From assembly GCA_017610385.1 (NCBI GenBank), contig JAFCCC010000005.1:1-39313 (forward strand): a stretch of DNA of 39,313 bases. Reading direction: 5' to 3'. Positions 31,065 through 39,313 of the stretch are shown here, piece after piece. Made by a program: the position numbers and the translations under genes. Below the pieces are notes generated by a model, which worked only from the letters and a program-made list of their open reading frames with translations, did not search any database and was not told the DNA's origin. Numbering within the stretch: position 1 is the stretch's first letter; every line of letters starts with the position of its first letter. Source of the stretch: Candidatus Nanohalarchaeota archaeon. GTDB lineage: Archaea > Nanohalarchaeota > Nanosalinia > Nanosalinales > JAFCCC01.

Positions 31065-32506
31065 ATGAATGAATTTGAAAAATTAGGGCTTAAGCCAGTC
31101 ATATTGCGAGCAATAACTCAGTTGGGTTTTACAGAACCAACAGAAATACAACAAAAAACTATTCCGTATATCTTAAAAGGAAAAGACGTAATAGGTCAAT
31201 CAGCAACAGGGTCTGGAAAAACATTAGCTTTTGGTTGCGGAATTTTAGAACAAGTTATCCCGGGAAAGGATTACAAGCATTAGTTCTTACTCCAACAAGA
31301 GAATTAGCTCAACAAGTCAAACGTAATTTAGATGAGATGGCACAACTGCATCCATTAAGAATTACATTAGTGTATGGTGGTGTTTCATTAAATCCACAAA
31401 CAAGAGAATTGCAAAAATCAGAAGTAGTTGTCGCTACTCCTGGAAGATTATTAGATCATCTAAATAGAGGAAATGTTAAACTAGATAAAATAGATTTTTT
31501 AGTTTTAGATGAAGCTGACCGAATGTTAGATATGGGATTTATAATTGATGTTGAAAAAATTATTCGAAGATGTGTACAAAAAAGACAAACTTTATTCTTT
31601 TCAGCAACAATGCCTACCAGAATCAAGGAATTAGCTAAAAAATACATGAAAAATCCATTAAATATTTCAGCAAAGAAATTTGTAGATCACAGCAAATTAA
31701 AACAAGTTTATTATAATGTTCAAAGAGATATCAAATCTTCTTTATTATCATATTTGCTTGAAAAAGAAGAATCAGAATTAGCAATGGTCTTCTGCAACAC
31801 CAGAAGAACTGTTGATTACGTTGTAAGAAGATTAAGATCTGCTGATGTAAATGCGATTGGTATCCATGGAGGTCTTTCTCAATACGCCAGAGATAAAACA
31901 TTAACAAGCTTTAAAAAATCAAAAAGGGGTGTTTTAATCTGCACAGATGTTGCTGCACGAGGATTAGACATAAATTACGTATCTCACATTTATAATTATG
32001 ACTTACCACAAGATCCAACAGATTATGTACATAGAATTGGAAGAACTGCGCGAGCAGGAGAAAAAGGTAAAGTAATTAATTTGCTTTGTGAAAGAGATCA
32101 TGAGAATTTTAGGAAAATTCTAAAAGATTACTCTCAATTCAAAATTCAAAAGGAAGATACACCATATGTTAAGAAAATTAAAGTGGAACATAGATCAGAA
32201 GGAGATGGAGGCAACACACGGAGAAAAGCCTATTCTAAATCAAGAAGAAATTCAGATTCTAAATATTCATCAAAGAGAAGTACGGGGTCTAAATATTCAT
32301 CAAGGAGCAGTTCCAGCTCTACATCTTACTCGAGAAATAGTTCTGACTCAAAATATCCTCATAAAAAAAGTTCAAGCGCTAAATATTCCTCAAGAAATAG
32401 TTCAGGTGATACATCTTCTTCGAAAAACAGTGCTGACTCAAAATATCCACATAAAAAAAGTTCAAGTTCTAACTACCAAAAAAGAAGGTTTGAACATAAA
32501 AAGTAA
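31065..32506 (+). CDS. DEAD-box RNA helicase split by a -1 frameshift
   Basis: Two frames join into one helicase of about 480 residues. Frame 1 (31065-31283) has the Q motif region TEPTEIQQKTIP and Walker A ATGSGKT, then ends DYKH-stop. Frame 2 supplies PTRELAQQ, VLDEADRMLDMGF, FFSAT, TDVAARGLD and HRIGRTARAG. The join is exact at 31262-31268, G GGA AAG: a -1 slip there gives VIPGKGLQALVLTP, the expected family sequence. Either one A was lost from AAAA (in the genome or in sequencing) or the cell uses programmed frameshifting. The C-terminal 90 residues are a Ser/Lys/Arg/Tyr-rich disordered tail with repeats (SDSKYPHKKSSS), which probably binds RNA. The enzyme should remodel RNA structures, for example in ribosome assembly or cold growth. 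Confidence 0.85.
31262..31268 (+). promoter_or_regulatory. Slippery heptamer G GGA AAG at the helicase frame change
   Basis: The heptamer fits X XXY YYZ in the zero frame (CCG GGA AAG). The same heptamer drives -1 frameshifting in phage lambda gpG/gpGT. The zero-frame stop follows 12 bases later. I see no strong downstream hairpin. Confidence 0.4.
32343..32466 (+). repeat. 34-bp direct repeat in the helicase tail
   Basis: A 34-bp stretch beginning CTGACTCAAAATATCC at 32343 recurs at 32433 with one mismatch, 90 bp apart. It encodes the repeated SDSKYPHKKSSS / ADSKYPHKKSSS of the disordered tail, so the tail grew by in-frame duplication of about 30 codons. Confidence 0.75.
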
Positions 32507-32518
32507 ATTTTTATAAAA

Positions 32519-33127
32519 ATGTCAGTTAAATTATATAAAATGAAATTCGACAAAAGATTAATCGGATTTGGAGCAATTGCAATTGTTGTGATTATGGTAG
32601 TAGTGATTTTTATGACAGATTCAAATATTAATTCAAATTCAGGCCCAACAAAGGTCAAATTAGAAACAACAAAGGGAGATATAATAATCGAACTTTCTGA
32701 GAATATGCCCATCACCACAGGGAATTTTGAAAAATTAGTTAAACAAGGGTTCTATAACGGAATCATTTTCCATAGAGTCATTCCAAACTTTATGATTCAG
32801 GGTGGAGATCCAACAGGAACCGGAACAGGTGGTCCAGGATACACAATAAAGGATGAATTTGTAGAAGGAAGTTCAAATTTAAGAGGAACTATTTCAATGG
32901 CAAATACAGGTCAACCAAACTCAGGAGGAAGCCAGTTCTTTATTAATTTAGTTAACAATACCAATTTAGATTGGGATAAACCGCCAGTACAGAGCAAACA
33001 CCCAGCTTTCGGAAAAGTAACTGAAGGAATGGATGTGGTTGATGCAATTGGTAAAAGTAAAACCAACGCAATGGATAGACCTGTTGAAGAAGTCAAAATT
33101 ATTAAAGCCAAAGTAATTCAACAGTAG
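32519..33127 (+). CDS. Membrane-anchored cyclophilin-type peptidyl-prolyl isomerase
   Basis: This 202-residue protein has an N-terminal signal anchor (about 14-32, RLIGFGAIAIVVIMVVVIFM), a Ser/Asn linker and a complete cyclophilin domain. Active-site landmarks are FHRVIPNFMIQGGDP (catalytic Arg, then Gln), SMANTGQPNSGGSQFFI and KHPAFGKVTEGMDVV. It catalyses cis-trans isomerisation of prolyl bonds, probably outside the cytoplasmic membrane. The position of the cyclosporin-binding Trp is taken by another residue, as in many prokaryotic forms. It starts 13 bp after the helicase stop, so co-transcription is likely. A Met at 32540 is an alternative start. Confidence 0.88.
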   Translation: MSVKLYKMKFDKRLIGFGAIAIVVIMVVVIFMTDSNINSNSGPTKVKLETTKGDIIIELSENMPITTGNFEKLVKQGFYNGIIFHRVIPNFMIQGGDPTGTGTGGPGYTIKDEFVEGSSNLRGTISMANTGQPNSGGSQFFINLVNNTNLDWDKPPVQSKHPAFGKVTEGMDVVDAIGKSKTNAMDRPVEEVKIIKAKVIQQ

Positions 33128-33200
33128 AACTAATTTAACTTAAACAGAACTAATTTAACTTAAACAGAAGTAACCTAAACAGAACTAATTTAATTTAATT
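33126..33200. repeat. 20-bp tandem repeat after the cyclophilin gene
   Basis: The unit AGAACTAATTTAACTTAAAC occurs twice exactly (33126, 33146), then as a 15-bp shortened form (33166) and a diverged fourth copy (33181). It fills the space between the convergent cyclophilin and ion-channel genes. Confidence 0.8.
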
Positions 33201-33210
33201 AAGCCTTTGT

Positions 33211-33537
33211 TTATTGTTTTGGTTCAATAACTGATTTTTTAGTTCCAATATGAACTCCTTTTTCCGTACGTGCAATTAATCTTGCACCAATTAATCCAAT
33301 GGATGCAAAGACTACTGCAACTCCAAACAAAACATAAAAGGAAGTAAATAACCTAGAAAGATTGGTTGTAGGAGCTAAGTCGCCTAATCCAACAGTAGTT
33401 AGTGTTGTAACAGAAAAGTAAAACGCTTGAATCCAATCCCAATTCTCAATTCGTTGATAAACAATGGTTCCCATACTAATCCAAATGAACAAACTTAAAA
33501 TTGCTGCGCTAATATGAGATTTTAATTTAAAATCCAT
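33211..33537 (-). CDS. Two-helix potassium channel subunit
   Basis: The 108-residue protein has two membrane helices (about 8-26 and 62-84) flanking a pore loop with TTVGLGD, the potassium selectivity filter with Leu in place of the usual Tyr of TVGYGD. The short basic C-terminus carries no RCK/TrkA-N regulatory domain, so it resembles minimal KcsA-like pores that form tetramers. Gating is not evident from the sequence. It is the last gene of a minus-strand set of small membrane proteins. Confidence 0.85.
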   Translation of the reverse strand: MDFKLKSHISAAILSLFIWISMGTIVYQRIENWDWIQAFYFSVTTLTTVGLGDLAPTTNLSRLFTSFYVLFGVAVVFASIGLIGARLIARTEKGVHIGTKKSVIEPKQ

Positions 33538-33578
33538 AATAAAGTATTGATTAGGTTACAATATAAAATAAACTAAAA

Positions 33579-33713
33579 CTAAGCTCGACTTTCTGTATAA
33601 TATCCAATTCCACAAGCATAAAAGTTCAAAATAGAATGACTAATTGTAATTAAAATCAAATTTGGAAATAAAAAGTAAATTGAAGCAAAGCCTGTTCCTG
33701 CCAGGAAAATCAT
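33579..33713 (-). pseudogene. C-terminal remnant of a CPBP (CAAX-type) membrane protease
   Basis: The frame from Met at 33713 reads a hydrophobic segment ending FPNLILITISHSILNFYACG. This matches the last conserved motif of CPBP intramembrane proteases (a Leu-rich helix followed by H...N). The upstream helices with the EExxxR site are absent, and the open frame overlaps the neighbouring gene in another frame, so this looks like a leftover end rather than a working protease. Confidence 0.4.
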
Positions 33714-33765
33714 TAAAAACCCTAAAAAATCAATTTTATAGAGAATTAGGTTATGCAAGTAAATC

Positions 33766-34050
33766 TTATTTAATACTCCAAAATTTCCATTCATGTGGTT
33801 TATCAGGACCCCAAATTCGCATATGCAAAAAATCATCTAAATCACTAATAAAATGACCAAATCCAATTGAAAAAAGAATTACACATACGGACAAATTCGT
33901 CCAAAAAACTCCAAGAACCATTAAAATCAGTCCATAAATCCAATGATGAGGAGCATTCAAATGACCTCCGTATTTATCACCAATTCTACCCATCGCGAAG
34001 GCAATAAACCCAGAAAAGATACTAATTAAACCCAAAATCCAAAAATTCAT
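33766..34050 (-). CDS. Small membrane protein with conserved His/Trp C-terminus
   Basis: The 94-residue protein has three hydrophobic segments and conserved-looking polar stretches: GGHLNAPHHWIYG in the middle, and GHFISDLDDFLHMRIWGPDKPHEWKFW at the end. His, Asp and Trp clusters at the membrane edge suggest a metal or cofactor site, but I know no function. It is read toward the channel gene and is divergent from tatD. Confidence 0.6.
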   Translation of the reverse strand: MNFWILGLISIFSGFIAFAMGRIGDKYGGHLNAPHHWIYGLILMVLGVFWTNLSVCVILFSIGFGHFISDLDDFLHMRIWGPDKPHEWKFWSIK

Positions 34051-34115
34051 AATAAAAAGATATTCGTTTGAAATGTCTTATATATTTTTTAGTTCTTATA
34101 TCTCATTTAATAGAA

Positions 34116-34877
34116 ATGAAAAATTTAATTGATACTCATGCGCATCTTAGTTTTGAACAATATGACGAAGATAGAGAAAAAGTTATTGAGGAGTGTAAAA
34201 AGAAATTAAAGGCAGTAATAACTTCTGGAACAAAATTCGACACAAATGAAGATTCAATAAAATTAGCGAAAAAATACAAGAATTTTATTTACTCAACAAT
34301 GGGTTTACATCCATCTTATGTAAAAGAAATGTCTCAGGCAGATGTTGATAAAATAAAAAATCAAATCAGAAAAAATAAAGATAAAATCGTAGGAATTGGA
34401 GAAATAGGATTAGATTATTTTCATACAAAAGATGTTGAAACAAGATTAAAACAAAAAGATATTTTCAAACAACTTCTTGATTTAGCTGAAGAGTTAGATC
34501 TGCCTGTTGTTTTGCATACGCGAGATGCAGACAAACACGCCCTTCGAATATTAGAATCAAGAAATGTTCGAGGCACAATGCACTGTTTTAATGGAAATAT
34601 AGAATTATTAAACAAAGCTCAAAGAATAGGATTTTTTATATCAGTTTCAACTCAAGTTGCTTATTCTAAACGAGTTCAAGAAATTGCAAAGTATGTTGAT
34701 GTAAATAGAATTCTTTTGGAAACAGATTCTCCATATTTGGGTGGTGGAGAAAAAAACTATCCGTGGAATATTCATAATTCATTATATAAAATTGCAGAAA
34801 TAAAAGAAATACAACCAGAAAAATTAGCTGATATTATTTTTAATAACACTAAAAAAATATTTCCGGTAATAAGGTGA
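34116..34877 (+). CDS. tatD: TatD-family metal-dependent DNase
   Basis: The 253-residue TIM-barrel hydrolase has the family signatures: THAHL (His8, His10), GLHPSY, GEIGLDYFH, LHTRDADKHAL, MHCFNG and the C-terminal ETDSPYLG with the last metal Asp. It should act as a 3'-5' exonuclease/DNase with two metal ions. I chose ATG 34116 because the 16 residues before it (MKCLIYFLVLIS...) are out of family and TDTHAHL-type starts are normal. It overlaps the next gene by GTGA, so the two are a coupled pair. Confidence 0.9.
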   Translation: MKNLIDTHAHLSFEQYDEDREKVIEECKKKLKAVITSGTKFDTNEDSIKLAKKYKNFIYSTMGLHPSYVKEMSQADVDKIKNQIRKNKDKIVGIGEIGLDYFHTKDVETRLKQKDIFKQLLDLAEELDLPVVLHTRDADKHALRILESRNVRGTMHCFNGNIELLNKAQRIGFFISVSTQVAYSKRVQEIAKYVDVNRILLETDSPYLGGGEKNYPWNIHNSLYKIAEIKEIQPEKLADIIFNNTKKIFPVIR

Positions 34878-35338
34878 TCACGATTTTTAAGAAAAAACCT
34901 AAAACTTCTGAAAAAAATTTGGCTGTTTTTATTGATGGACCAAATATTATCAGAAAAGAATTTGAAGTGAATCTAGACAAATTAAGAGAAGACATTAAAA
35001 AAAGAGGAAAGATTAAAGTTGGAAAAGTCTTTTTGAATCAATACGCATCTAACAAATTAATAGAGGCAGTAATTAGTCAGGGTTTTGAACCGTCTTTTGG
35101 TTTAGGGGAAAAAGACGCAGAAAGTGATGTAGACGTATATATGGCAGTTAATGTCATGGACGCAATTCAAAATCCACACATCAACACAATCGTTTTAGTT
35201 ACACGAGATGCAGATTTTTTACCAGTTGTTCAAAGAGCTAAAAAAGTCGGCAAAGAAGTCATAATTTATGGAACAGAACCTGGATTCGCAACCGCACTAA
35301 AAAACGCGGCAGATGAGGCCGTAGTTATTAATGGTTAG
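34874..35338 (+). CDS. NYN-domain (LabA/DUF88-like) protein
   Basis: The 154-residue protein has the NYN/PIN-like nuclease layout: AVFIDGPNI (Asp21, Asn24), ESDVDVYMAVNVMD, and VTRDADFLPVVQRAKKVGKEV, giving the acidic residues of a metal-dependent RNase. It belongs to the archaeal conserved TIGR00288-like group. It begins with GTG in a GTGA overlap with tatD. The stop overlaps the convergent aRF1 stop by 4 bp. A role in RNA processing or decay is the usual inference. Confidence 0.85.
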   Translation: MITIFKKKPKTSEKNLAVFIDGPNIIRKEFEVNLDKLREDIKKRGKIKVGKVFLNQYASNKLIEAVISQGFEPSFGLGEKDAESDVDVYMAVNVMDAIQNPHINTIVLVTRDADFLPVVQRAKKVGKEVIIYGTEPGFATALKNAADEAVVING

Positions 35339-36564
35339 AGTTTATATCTCAAAATTGCGGCGATTCCGCCCAATTGCTCTAATCTTTTTCCTTCTTGAGT
35401 TTCAGTAGAAATTATATGTAAAGAAGATCCCATTTCTTCTGTTTTTTCTTCTAAGTATTCCAGTAAATCATCTATCTCTATAGTAACAGTATCAGAACCA
35501 CATTTAGAACAAGGTTTTTTATTAATTTTAGATAACTTATCTTTTCTAATATATTCTATGAAAACATGACCACAATTCCCGCATTTAAATTGCATTCTTT
35601 TTATTTCTAAAGTTTCAGAAACCAATAGTTTTTTAACTGCACCCATTTCCAATGCACGAATTGTTTGAATTAGACCGTAGGTATTTTTGCCGTCACCTTT
35701 TTTTAAGCTTTCAAAAAATTCTGAAACTAAACTTTTTTCATGAGCTATTTCAGAATCAACTAAAACCTCTTTTAATTTATCCATCATTTCGTTTATGCCA
35801 TCTTCTCCAGCATAATTTGTTGAAATTCTTGCAATAACTTTATCTTTTAATTCTCCATGAAAATGATCATCAACAACATCGTCTTTAGCAAACCCTGGAC
35901 CAGCAACAATAATTCCCATCATTTTTCCGGTCCTTAGCAATTCCAAAAATGCAGTCTGACAAGTTTCAGCGATTTGAGATAAAAAAGTCAAATAAAGTCC
36001 TTCTCTATTTCTTGCAAATCGTTGCTGTGACTGCCCTCCCGCCTTAATCTTTCCTGGAACATTTGAATCTAAAGTTTTAATAATTTCTATGGATTTTCCT
36101 TTCAAAAAAGCTACGGTTCCTTCTTGTCTATCAATAGAAATTAAACCATAGACCTTTTTTTCTTCCACCATATCTTTCAAAGGCTCTAAAACAAAGGTTT
36201 TATCACATCGATAAATCCTGGAAGTAACTGGCACAGGAGGAACAATTTCCCACATTTTCATGTTTGTTTTTCCCTCTAATTCAGAAACATTTCCACAAAA
36301 TAGAACCACTCCATTTTCAGGATTTTTATTAACTTCTCGTAACCTTCTTTGAATCTTTTCTAAAGCTCCCTGAACATTTTTTCTAGTAGTTTTGGACTTG
36401 ATATTTTCAGCCTCACTTCTTTCTGTGGTCAAAAAACTCACAATTTCATTTAAATTATAATCTCCAGGAACATAAACTGAAACTAATTCTGTATGGCGCC
36501 CTCTGAGTGGTTTCAATTCTTTTATTACTCGTTTAAGTTCAAATTTGGTTAGCTGGTGTGACAT
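35335..36564 (-). CDS. prf1: Peptide chain release factor aRF1 (eRF1 homologue)
   Basis: This 409-residue protein contains the stop-codon-reading NIKS motif (54-57), the catalytic GGQ (176-178) in KAGGQSQQRFAR, and a C-terminal domain with a zinc ribbon (CGNCGH and CSKCGS). It recognises all three stop codons and releases the nascent chain; aRF1/eRF1 is found only in Archaea and Eukarya. I chose Met 36564 (MSHQLTKFELKRV) since the nine residues upstream (from 36591) are out of family. It is followed upstream by the ValRS gene, 45 bp from that gene's stop. Confidence 0.95.
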   Translation of the reverse strand: MSHQLTKFELKRVIKELKPLRGRHTELVSVYVPGDYNLNEIVSFLTTERSEAENIKSKTTRKNVQGALEKIQRRLREVNKNPENGVVLFCGNVSELEGKTNMKMWEIVPPVPVTSRIYRCDKTFVLEPLKDMVEEKKVYGLISIDRQEGTVAFLKGKSIEIIKTLDSNVPGKIKAGGQSQQRFARNREGLYLTFLSQIAETCQTAFLELLRTGKMMGIIVAGPGFAKDDVVDDHFHGELKDKVIARISTNYAGEDGINEMMDKLKEVLVDSEIAHEKSLVSEFFESLKKGDGKNTYGLIQTIRALEMGAVKKLLVSETLEIKRMQFKCGNCGHVFIEYIRKDKLSKINKKPCSKCGSDTVTIEIDDLLEYLEEKTEEMGSSLHIISTETQEGKRLEQLGGIAAILRYKL

Positions 36565-36608
36565 TTTAACCCTAAAAGAAATTTTGTGCAAATGATTATA
36601 AAAGAAAG

Positions 36609-39230
36609 CTATATTTCAATTAATAATAATTCATTATCAGTTTTTAGTAATTTTCCAGGCAAATTGAATCGCATCTTTTTCTTGATATAAATCTCGTTTC
36701 CGCGCAAGGTAATTTTCTCTCCACATAGTTCCAATATTATTTTTTCTCCATCCAATGTTAGATTTTTAACCTGACTAAGTTTTTTGACAATATCCTTTAC
36801 TTTTGATCCGTATCTCGGGCCCAATTCTGCAAAATTAGCTTTAACTTCAATAAGTTCCTCTTTTATTTCTGGGGTATTCTTATTAAAAATTAATTCTTTG
36901 ATTTGCATTGCTTCCTTTAAAGTCCCCCGAATTGGTTTTAAATCTTCTTTTGTGAATAGGGTAATTTTTTTCAATTCTTGATTTAGAGAAAGATTGTTCT
37001 TTGCTTTGAATTTTCTTAATGAACCAATAATCTCAATGGCTCGATCTCCTAACTTTTCGATTTCCTCCTCTTTTTCTTTTGAAATTAAATTTAAAGGTTT
37101 TGGCCACACTGAAACTGTAATACTTTTATCATTTTCAAATTTCTTAAAAATTTCATGATAAAGTTCTTCGGTGATGAAAGGCAATAGAGGACTCAATAAT
37201 TTTAGATTTGTTAAGAGAACATGATATAAAGTAAATAAAGAAGATTGATCTGTTTTAGAATATAATCTACTTTTTGCTAGTTCAACATAATTATCACAAA
37301 ATAAATGCCAAAAAACTTCTCGAATATTCGCTCTAATTTTGGAATATTCGTATTTGTTAAAAGTTCGTGTAACTTCTTTGAGTAATTTATCAGTTTTAAT
37401 AAACATCCATTGATCAATCAAAGCCAATTGGACTGGTTTCTTGGGTTTTTCTGTTATAAAATTAGAAGAGAATCGCGAAGCATTCCAGATTTTATTTAAA
37501 AATCGCTCACCAGTTACCAAATCTTTATCTCTGAATGGTAAATCTTCTCCTAGTTTTGCCCCAGCGCACCAAAAGCGTATTGCATCACAAGAATATTTTT
37601 TCATTATATCTAAAGGATGAATAATATTCTCTCTGGATTTTGACATTTTTTTACCTTTCTCGTCTAAAATCCAGCCATTAATGGTAATATCTGTAAAAGG
37701 AATTTTATTATAGTGCATTAAACTTTTGGCAACGGTATTAAACAACCAAAAAGTAACAATATCATGTCCTTGTGGTCGTAATGTGGTTGGAAACAATTTT
37801 TTGTCGTATTTTTCACCATCCCATCCCGCATTAATTAGTGGAGTCAATGAAGAAGTAGCCCAAGTATCTAAAACATCTTCTTCTGGAATAAATTTAGTTG
37901 AGCCACATTTTGGACAGGGCTTTTTAGGTTTATCTACGAGAGGATCAACAGGTAAGTTTTTTTTGTCTGCTAAAATAATTTCGCCGCAGTCTTTGCAATA
38001 CCAAACTGGAAAAGGAATTCCATTGTATCTTTGTCTAGAAATACACCAATCCCATTGCAATCCTTTAATCCAATTGTCGTATCGATTTTTCATATATTTT
38101 GGATACCAATTCATTGCATTTCCTGCTTTCAAAAACTCGTCTTTTAAATCAAGATATTTAATAAACCATTGCTTTGAAACAAGGAACTCTATTTCCGTTC
38201 CACATCTTTCATGAGTATTAACCATATGTTTGATTTTCTTTTGGGATGAAAGCAAATTAGATTTCTTTAAATCATGAATAATCTGTTTTCTGGCTTCTTT
38301 TATGTGCAATCCATCATATTTACCAGCCAATGCGGTCATATGACCTGTTTCATTAATCGCTACCCTTAAAGGTAAATTATATGCATAAAACCAATCAACA
38401 TCTGTCTGATCTCCAAAAGTACAACACATAACAACTCCTGTTCCTTTATCTAATTCAACTCTTTCGTCAGATTTTATAGGAACCTCGAAATTAAATAATG
38501 GGACTTTGGCTTTTTTACCTACTAAATGAGCGTATTTTTTATCATTAGGGTGAACAAAAATACAAACACATGCTGGAAGCAATTCTGGTCTAGTTGTAGA
38601 AATAATCAGGTCTTTTCCGTCTTCTAATTTAAAAATTATATCATTAAACTGAGATTCAATTTCTTTATCTTCTAACTCAACTTGAGACACTGCTGTTGAA
38701 CACGTAGGACACCAAAAGGTTGGACCCTCTTTTTGATATTCCCTTCCCATTTTATACAAATCAATAAAAGATATTTGAGAAATCTTCCATATTTCCGGAT
38801 CAATTGTTCTATAAAGCCGACTCCAGTCTGGACTTAGTCCCAACTGAATCCACATCTTTTTCATTTCATTTTCCATTTTTTTGGTAACTGTACTACACAA
38901 TTCACAGAATTTTTTTCGCCCTAGTTCTTGTGGACTCTTTTTAGTTTTTTTCTCAACCAAACGTTCTGTTGCAATACCATTATCATCAAAACCAAAAGGA
39001 TAGAATACATTAAACCCATTCATTCGTCTATATCGTGCTGTATAATCCTGCTGTACGTATCCATAAACATGACCCATATGTAAGTTTCCAGAAACAGTCG
39101 GTGGCGGGGTGTCAATAGAATAAATAGGTTTTTTTAAAGTTGAGTTAAATTTGTAAAGCCCGGAATCTAACCATATTTTACTCCACTTTGATTCTATTTT
39201 TCGTGGGTTGTATTTTTTTTCTAATACCAT
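36609..39230 (-). CDS. valS: Valyl-tRNA synthetase
   Basis: The 873-residue class I synthetase charges tRNA-Val. It shows HMGH (about 51-54, the HIGH motif), KMSKS (528-532), editing-domain segments (STTRPELLPACVCIFVHP; GTGVVMCCTFGDQTDVDWF) and zinc-knuckle Cys pairs (CPTC, CKDC, CPKC). The Pro-Pro-Pro TVSGNLHMGH start is typical of ValRS. The C-terminal anticodon-binding domain is present, without the long coiled coil of bacterial ValRS, as in archaea. The start MVLEKKYNPRKIES lacks an upstream gene in the window. Confidence 0.95.
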   Translation of the reverse strand: MVLEKKYNPRKIESKWSKIWLDSGLYKFNSTLKKPIYSIDTPPPTVSGNLHMGHVYGYVQQDYTARYRRMNGFNVFYPFGFDDNGIATERLVEKKTKKSPQELGRKKFCELCSTVTKKMENEMKKMWIQLGLSPDWSRLYRTIDPEIWKISQISFIDLYKMGREYQKEGPTFWCPTCSTAVSQVELEDKEIESQFNDIIFKLEDGKDLIISTTRPELLPACVCIFVHPNDKKYAHLVGKKAKVPLFNFEVPIKSDERVELDKGTGVVMCCTFGDQTDVDWFYAYNLPLRVAINETGHMTALAGKYDGLHIKEARKQIIHDLKKSNLLSSQKKIKHMVNTHERCGTEIEFLVSKQWFIKYLDLKDEFLKAGNAMNWYPKYMKNRYDNWIKGLQWDWCISRQRYNGIPFPVWYCKDCGEIILADKKNLPVDPLVDKPKKPCPKCGSTKFIPEEDVLDTWATSSLTPLINAGWDGEKYDKKLFPTTLRPQGHDIVTFWLFNTVAKSLMHYNKIPFTDITINGWILDEKGKKMSKSRENIIHPLDIMKKYSCDAIRFWCAGAKLGEDLPFRDKDLVTGERFLNKIWNASRFSSNFITEKPKKPVQLALIDQWMFIKTDKLLKEVTRTFNKYEYSKIRANIREVFWHLFCDNYVELAKSRLYSKTDQSSLFTLYHVLLTNLKLLSPLLPFITEELYHEIFKKFENDKSITVSVWPKPLNLISKEKEEEIEKLGDRAIEIIGSLRKFKAKNNLSLNQELKKITLFTKEDLKPIRGTLKEAMQIKELIFNKNTPEIKEELIEVKANFAELGPRYGSKVKDIVKKLSQVKNLTLDGEKIILELCGEKITLRGNEIYIKKKMRFNLPGKLLKTDNELLLIEI

Positions 39231-39313
39231 CTAAATCACAATCTGAGTTACACACCTTATTGAATATTAATTTACAATAGTCAATTGATATTTTATAAAG
39301 AATGGGGTGCTAT

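Noticed and set aside
32166-32516. 116-residue second frame over the helicase tail
   Set aside because: It shadows the low-complexity repeat region; the coding frame is fixed by helicase motifs upstream and by the SDSKYPHKK repeats.
33126-33200. Tandem repeat as a CRISPR-like or origin iteron array
   Set aside because: The units adjoin without spacers and degrade quickly; it looks like a slippage repeat between convergent genes.
33714-33836. Upstream part of the CPBP-like frame
   Set aside because: It overlaps the end of the 94-residue membrane gene in another frame and lacks the EExxxR active site.
1-39313. CRISPR array
   Set aside because: No regularly spaced identical repeats with unique spacers; the Cas4-like pseudogene stands without other cas genes.

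Overview
The window is AT-rich archaeal chromosome. Peptide chain release factor aRF1/eRF1 (NIKS and GGQ motifs, zinc ribbon), an archaeal-type ValRS, intron-bearing tRNA genes, TATA-like boxes close to start codons and small zinc-ribbon proteins all point to Archaea. The short genes and compact spacing fit a small-genome (DPANN-like, for example Woesearchaeota/Pacearchaeota) lineage, but that placement is inference.

Region 1 (1-3.6 kb): a truncated winged-helix-like gene, an M3-like metallopeptidase, an SDR oxidoreductase and a MazG-like pyrophosphatase. This block lies between two ~80-bp direct repeats (275-355 and 3554-3632). Each repeat ends in a piece resembling the 3' end of the tRNA-Thr gene at 24.4 kb.

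Region 2 (3.6-24.4 kb): I read this as an integrated genetic element carrying a defence island. A tyrosine recombinase starts 55 bp from the 3' end of an intron-containing tRNA-Thr gene. A 14-bp exact copy of that tRNA end lies 20.8 kb away at 3619. Between them are a nucleotidyltransferase with a wrecked HEPN partner, a UvrD-like helicase fused to a RecB-like nuclease, RadC, and a five-gene overlapping type I restriction-modification operon. The operon order is hsdM, a methylase-like/TRD/AlbA_2 fusion, hsdS, a DUF262-DUF1524 GmrSD-like nuclease, hsdR. A run of small genes follows: a dual-specificity-type phosphatase, a PD-(D/E)XK nuclease and several unknown soluble or membrane proteins. The two extra genes inside the hsd operon are the most novel-looking part of the window. 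They suggest one locus that restricts both unmodified and modified DNA, plus a methylase-derived sensor or regulator.

Region 3 (24.4-30.8 kb): a mixed zone with a ThiI-like THUMP protein whose PP-loop signature is gone, an unknown gene bounded by two copies of a GC-rich palindrome, and a free-standing LAGLIDADG endonuclease whose reading frame runs into the 3' end of an intron-containing tRNA-Val gene. It also holds a 52-bp relic of the phosphatase gene of region 2, a Cas4-like nuclease pseudogene with two frameshifts, and unknown soluble and membrane proteins.

Region 4 (30.8-39.3 kb): mostly housekeeping genes: a DEAD-box RNA helicase (frameshifted exactly at a G GGA AAG slippery heptamer), a membrane-anchored cyclophilin, a two-helix potassium channel, a CPBP-protease remnant, a small membrane protein, TatD nuclease, a NYN-domain protein, aRF1 and ValRS.

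All calls come from reading motifs by eye; no database search was run.
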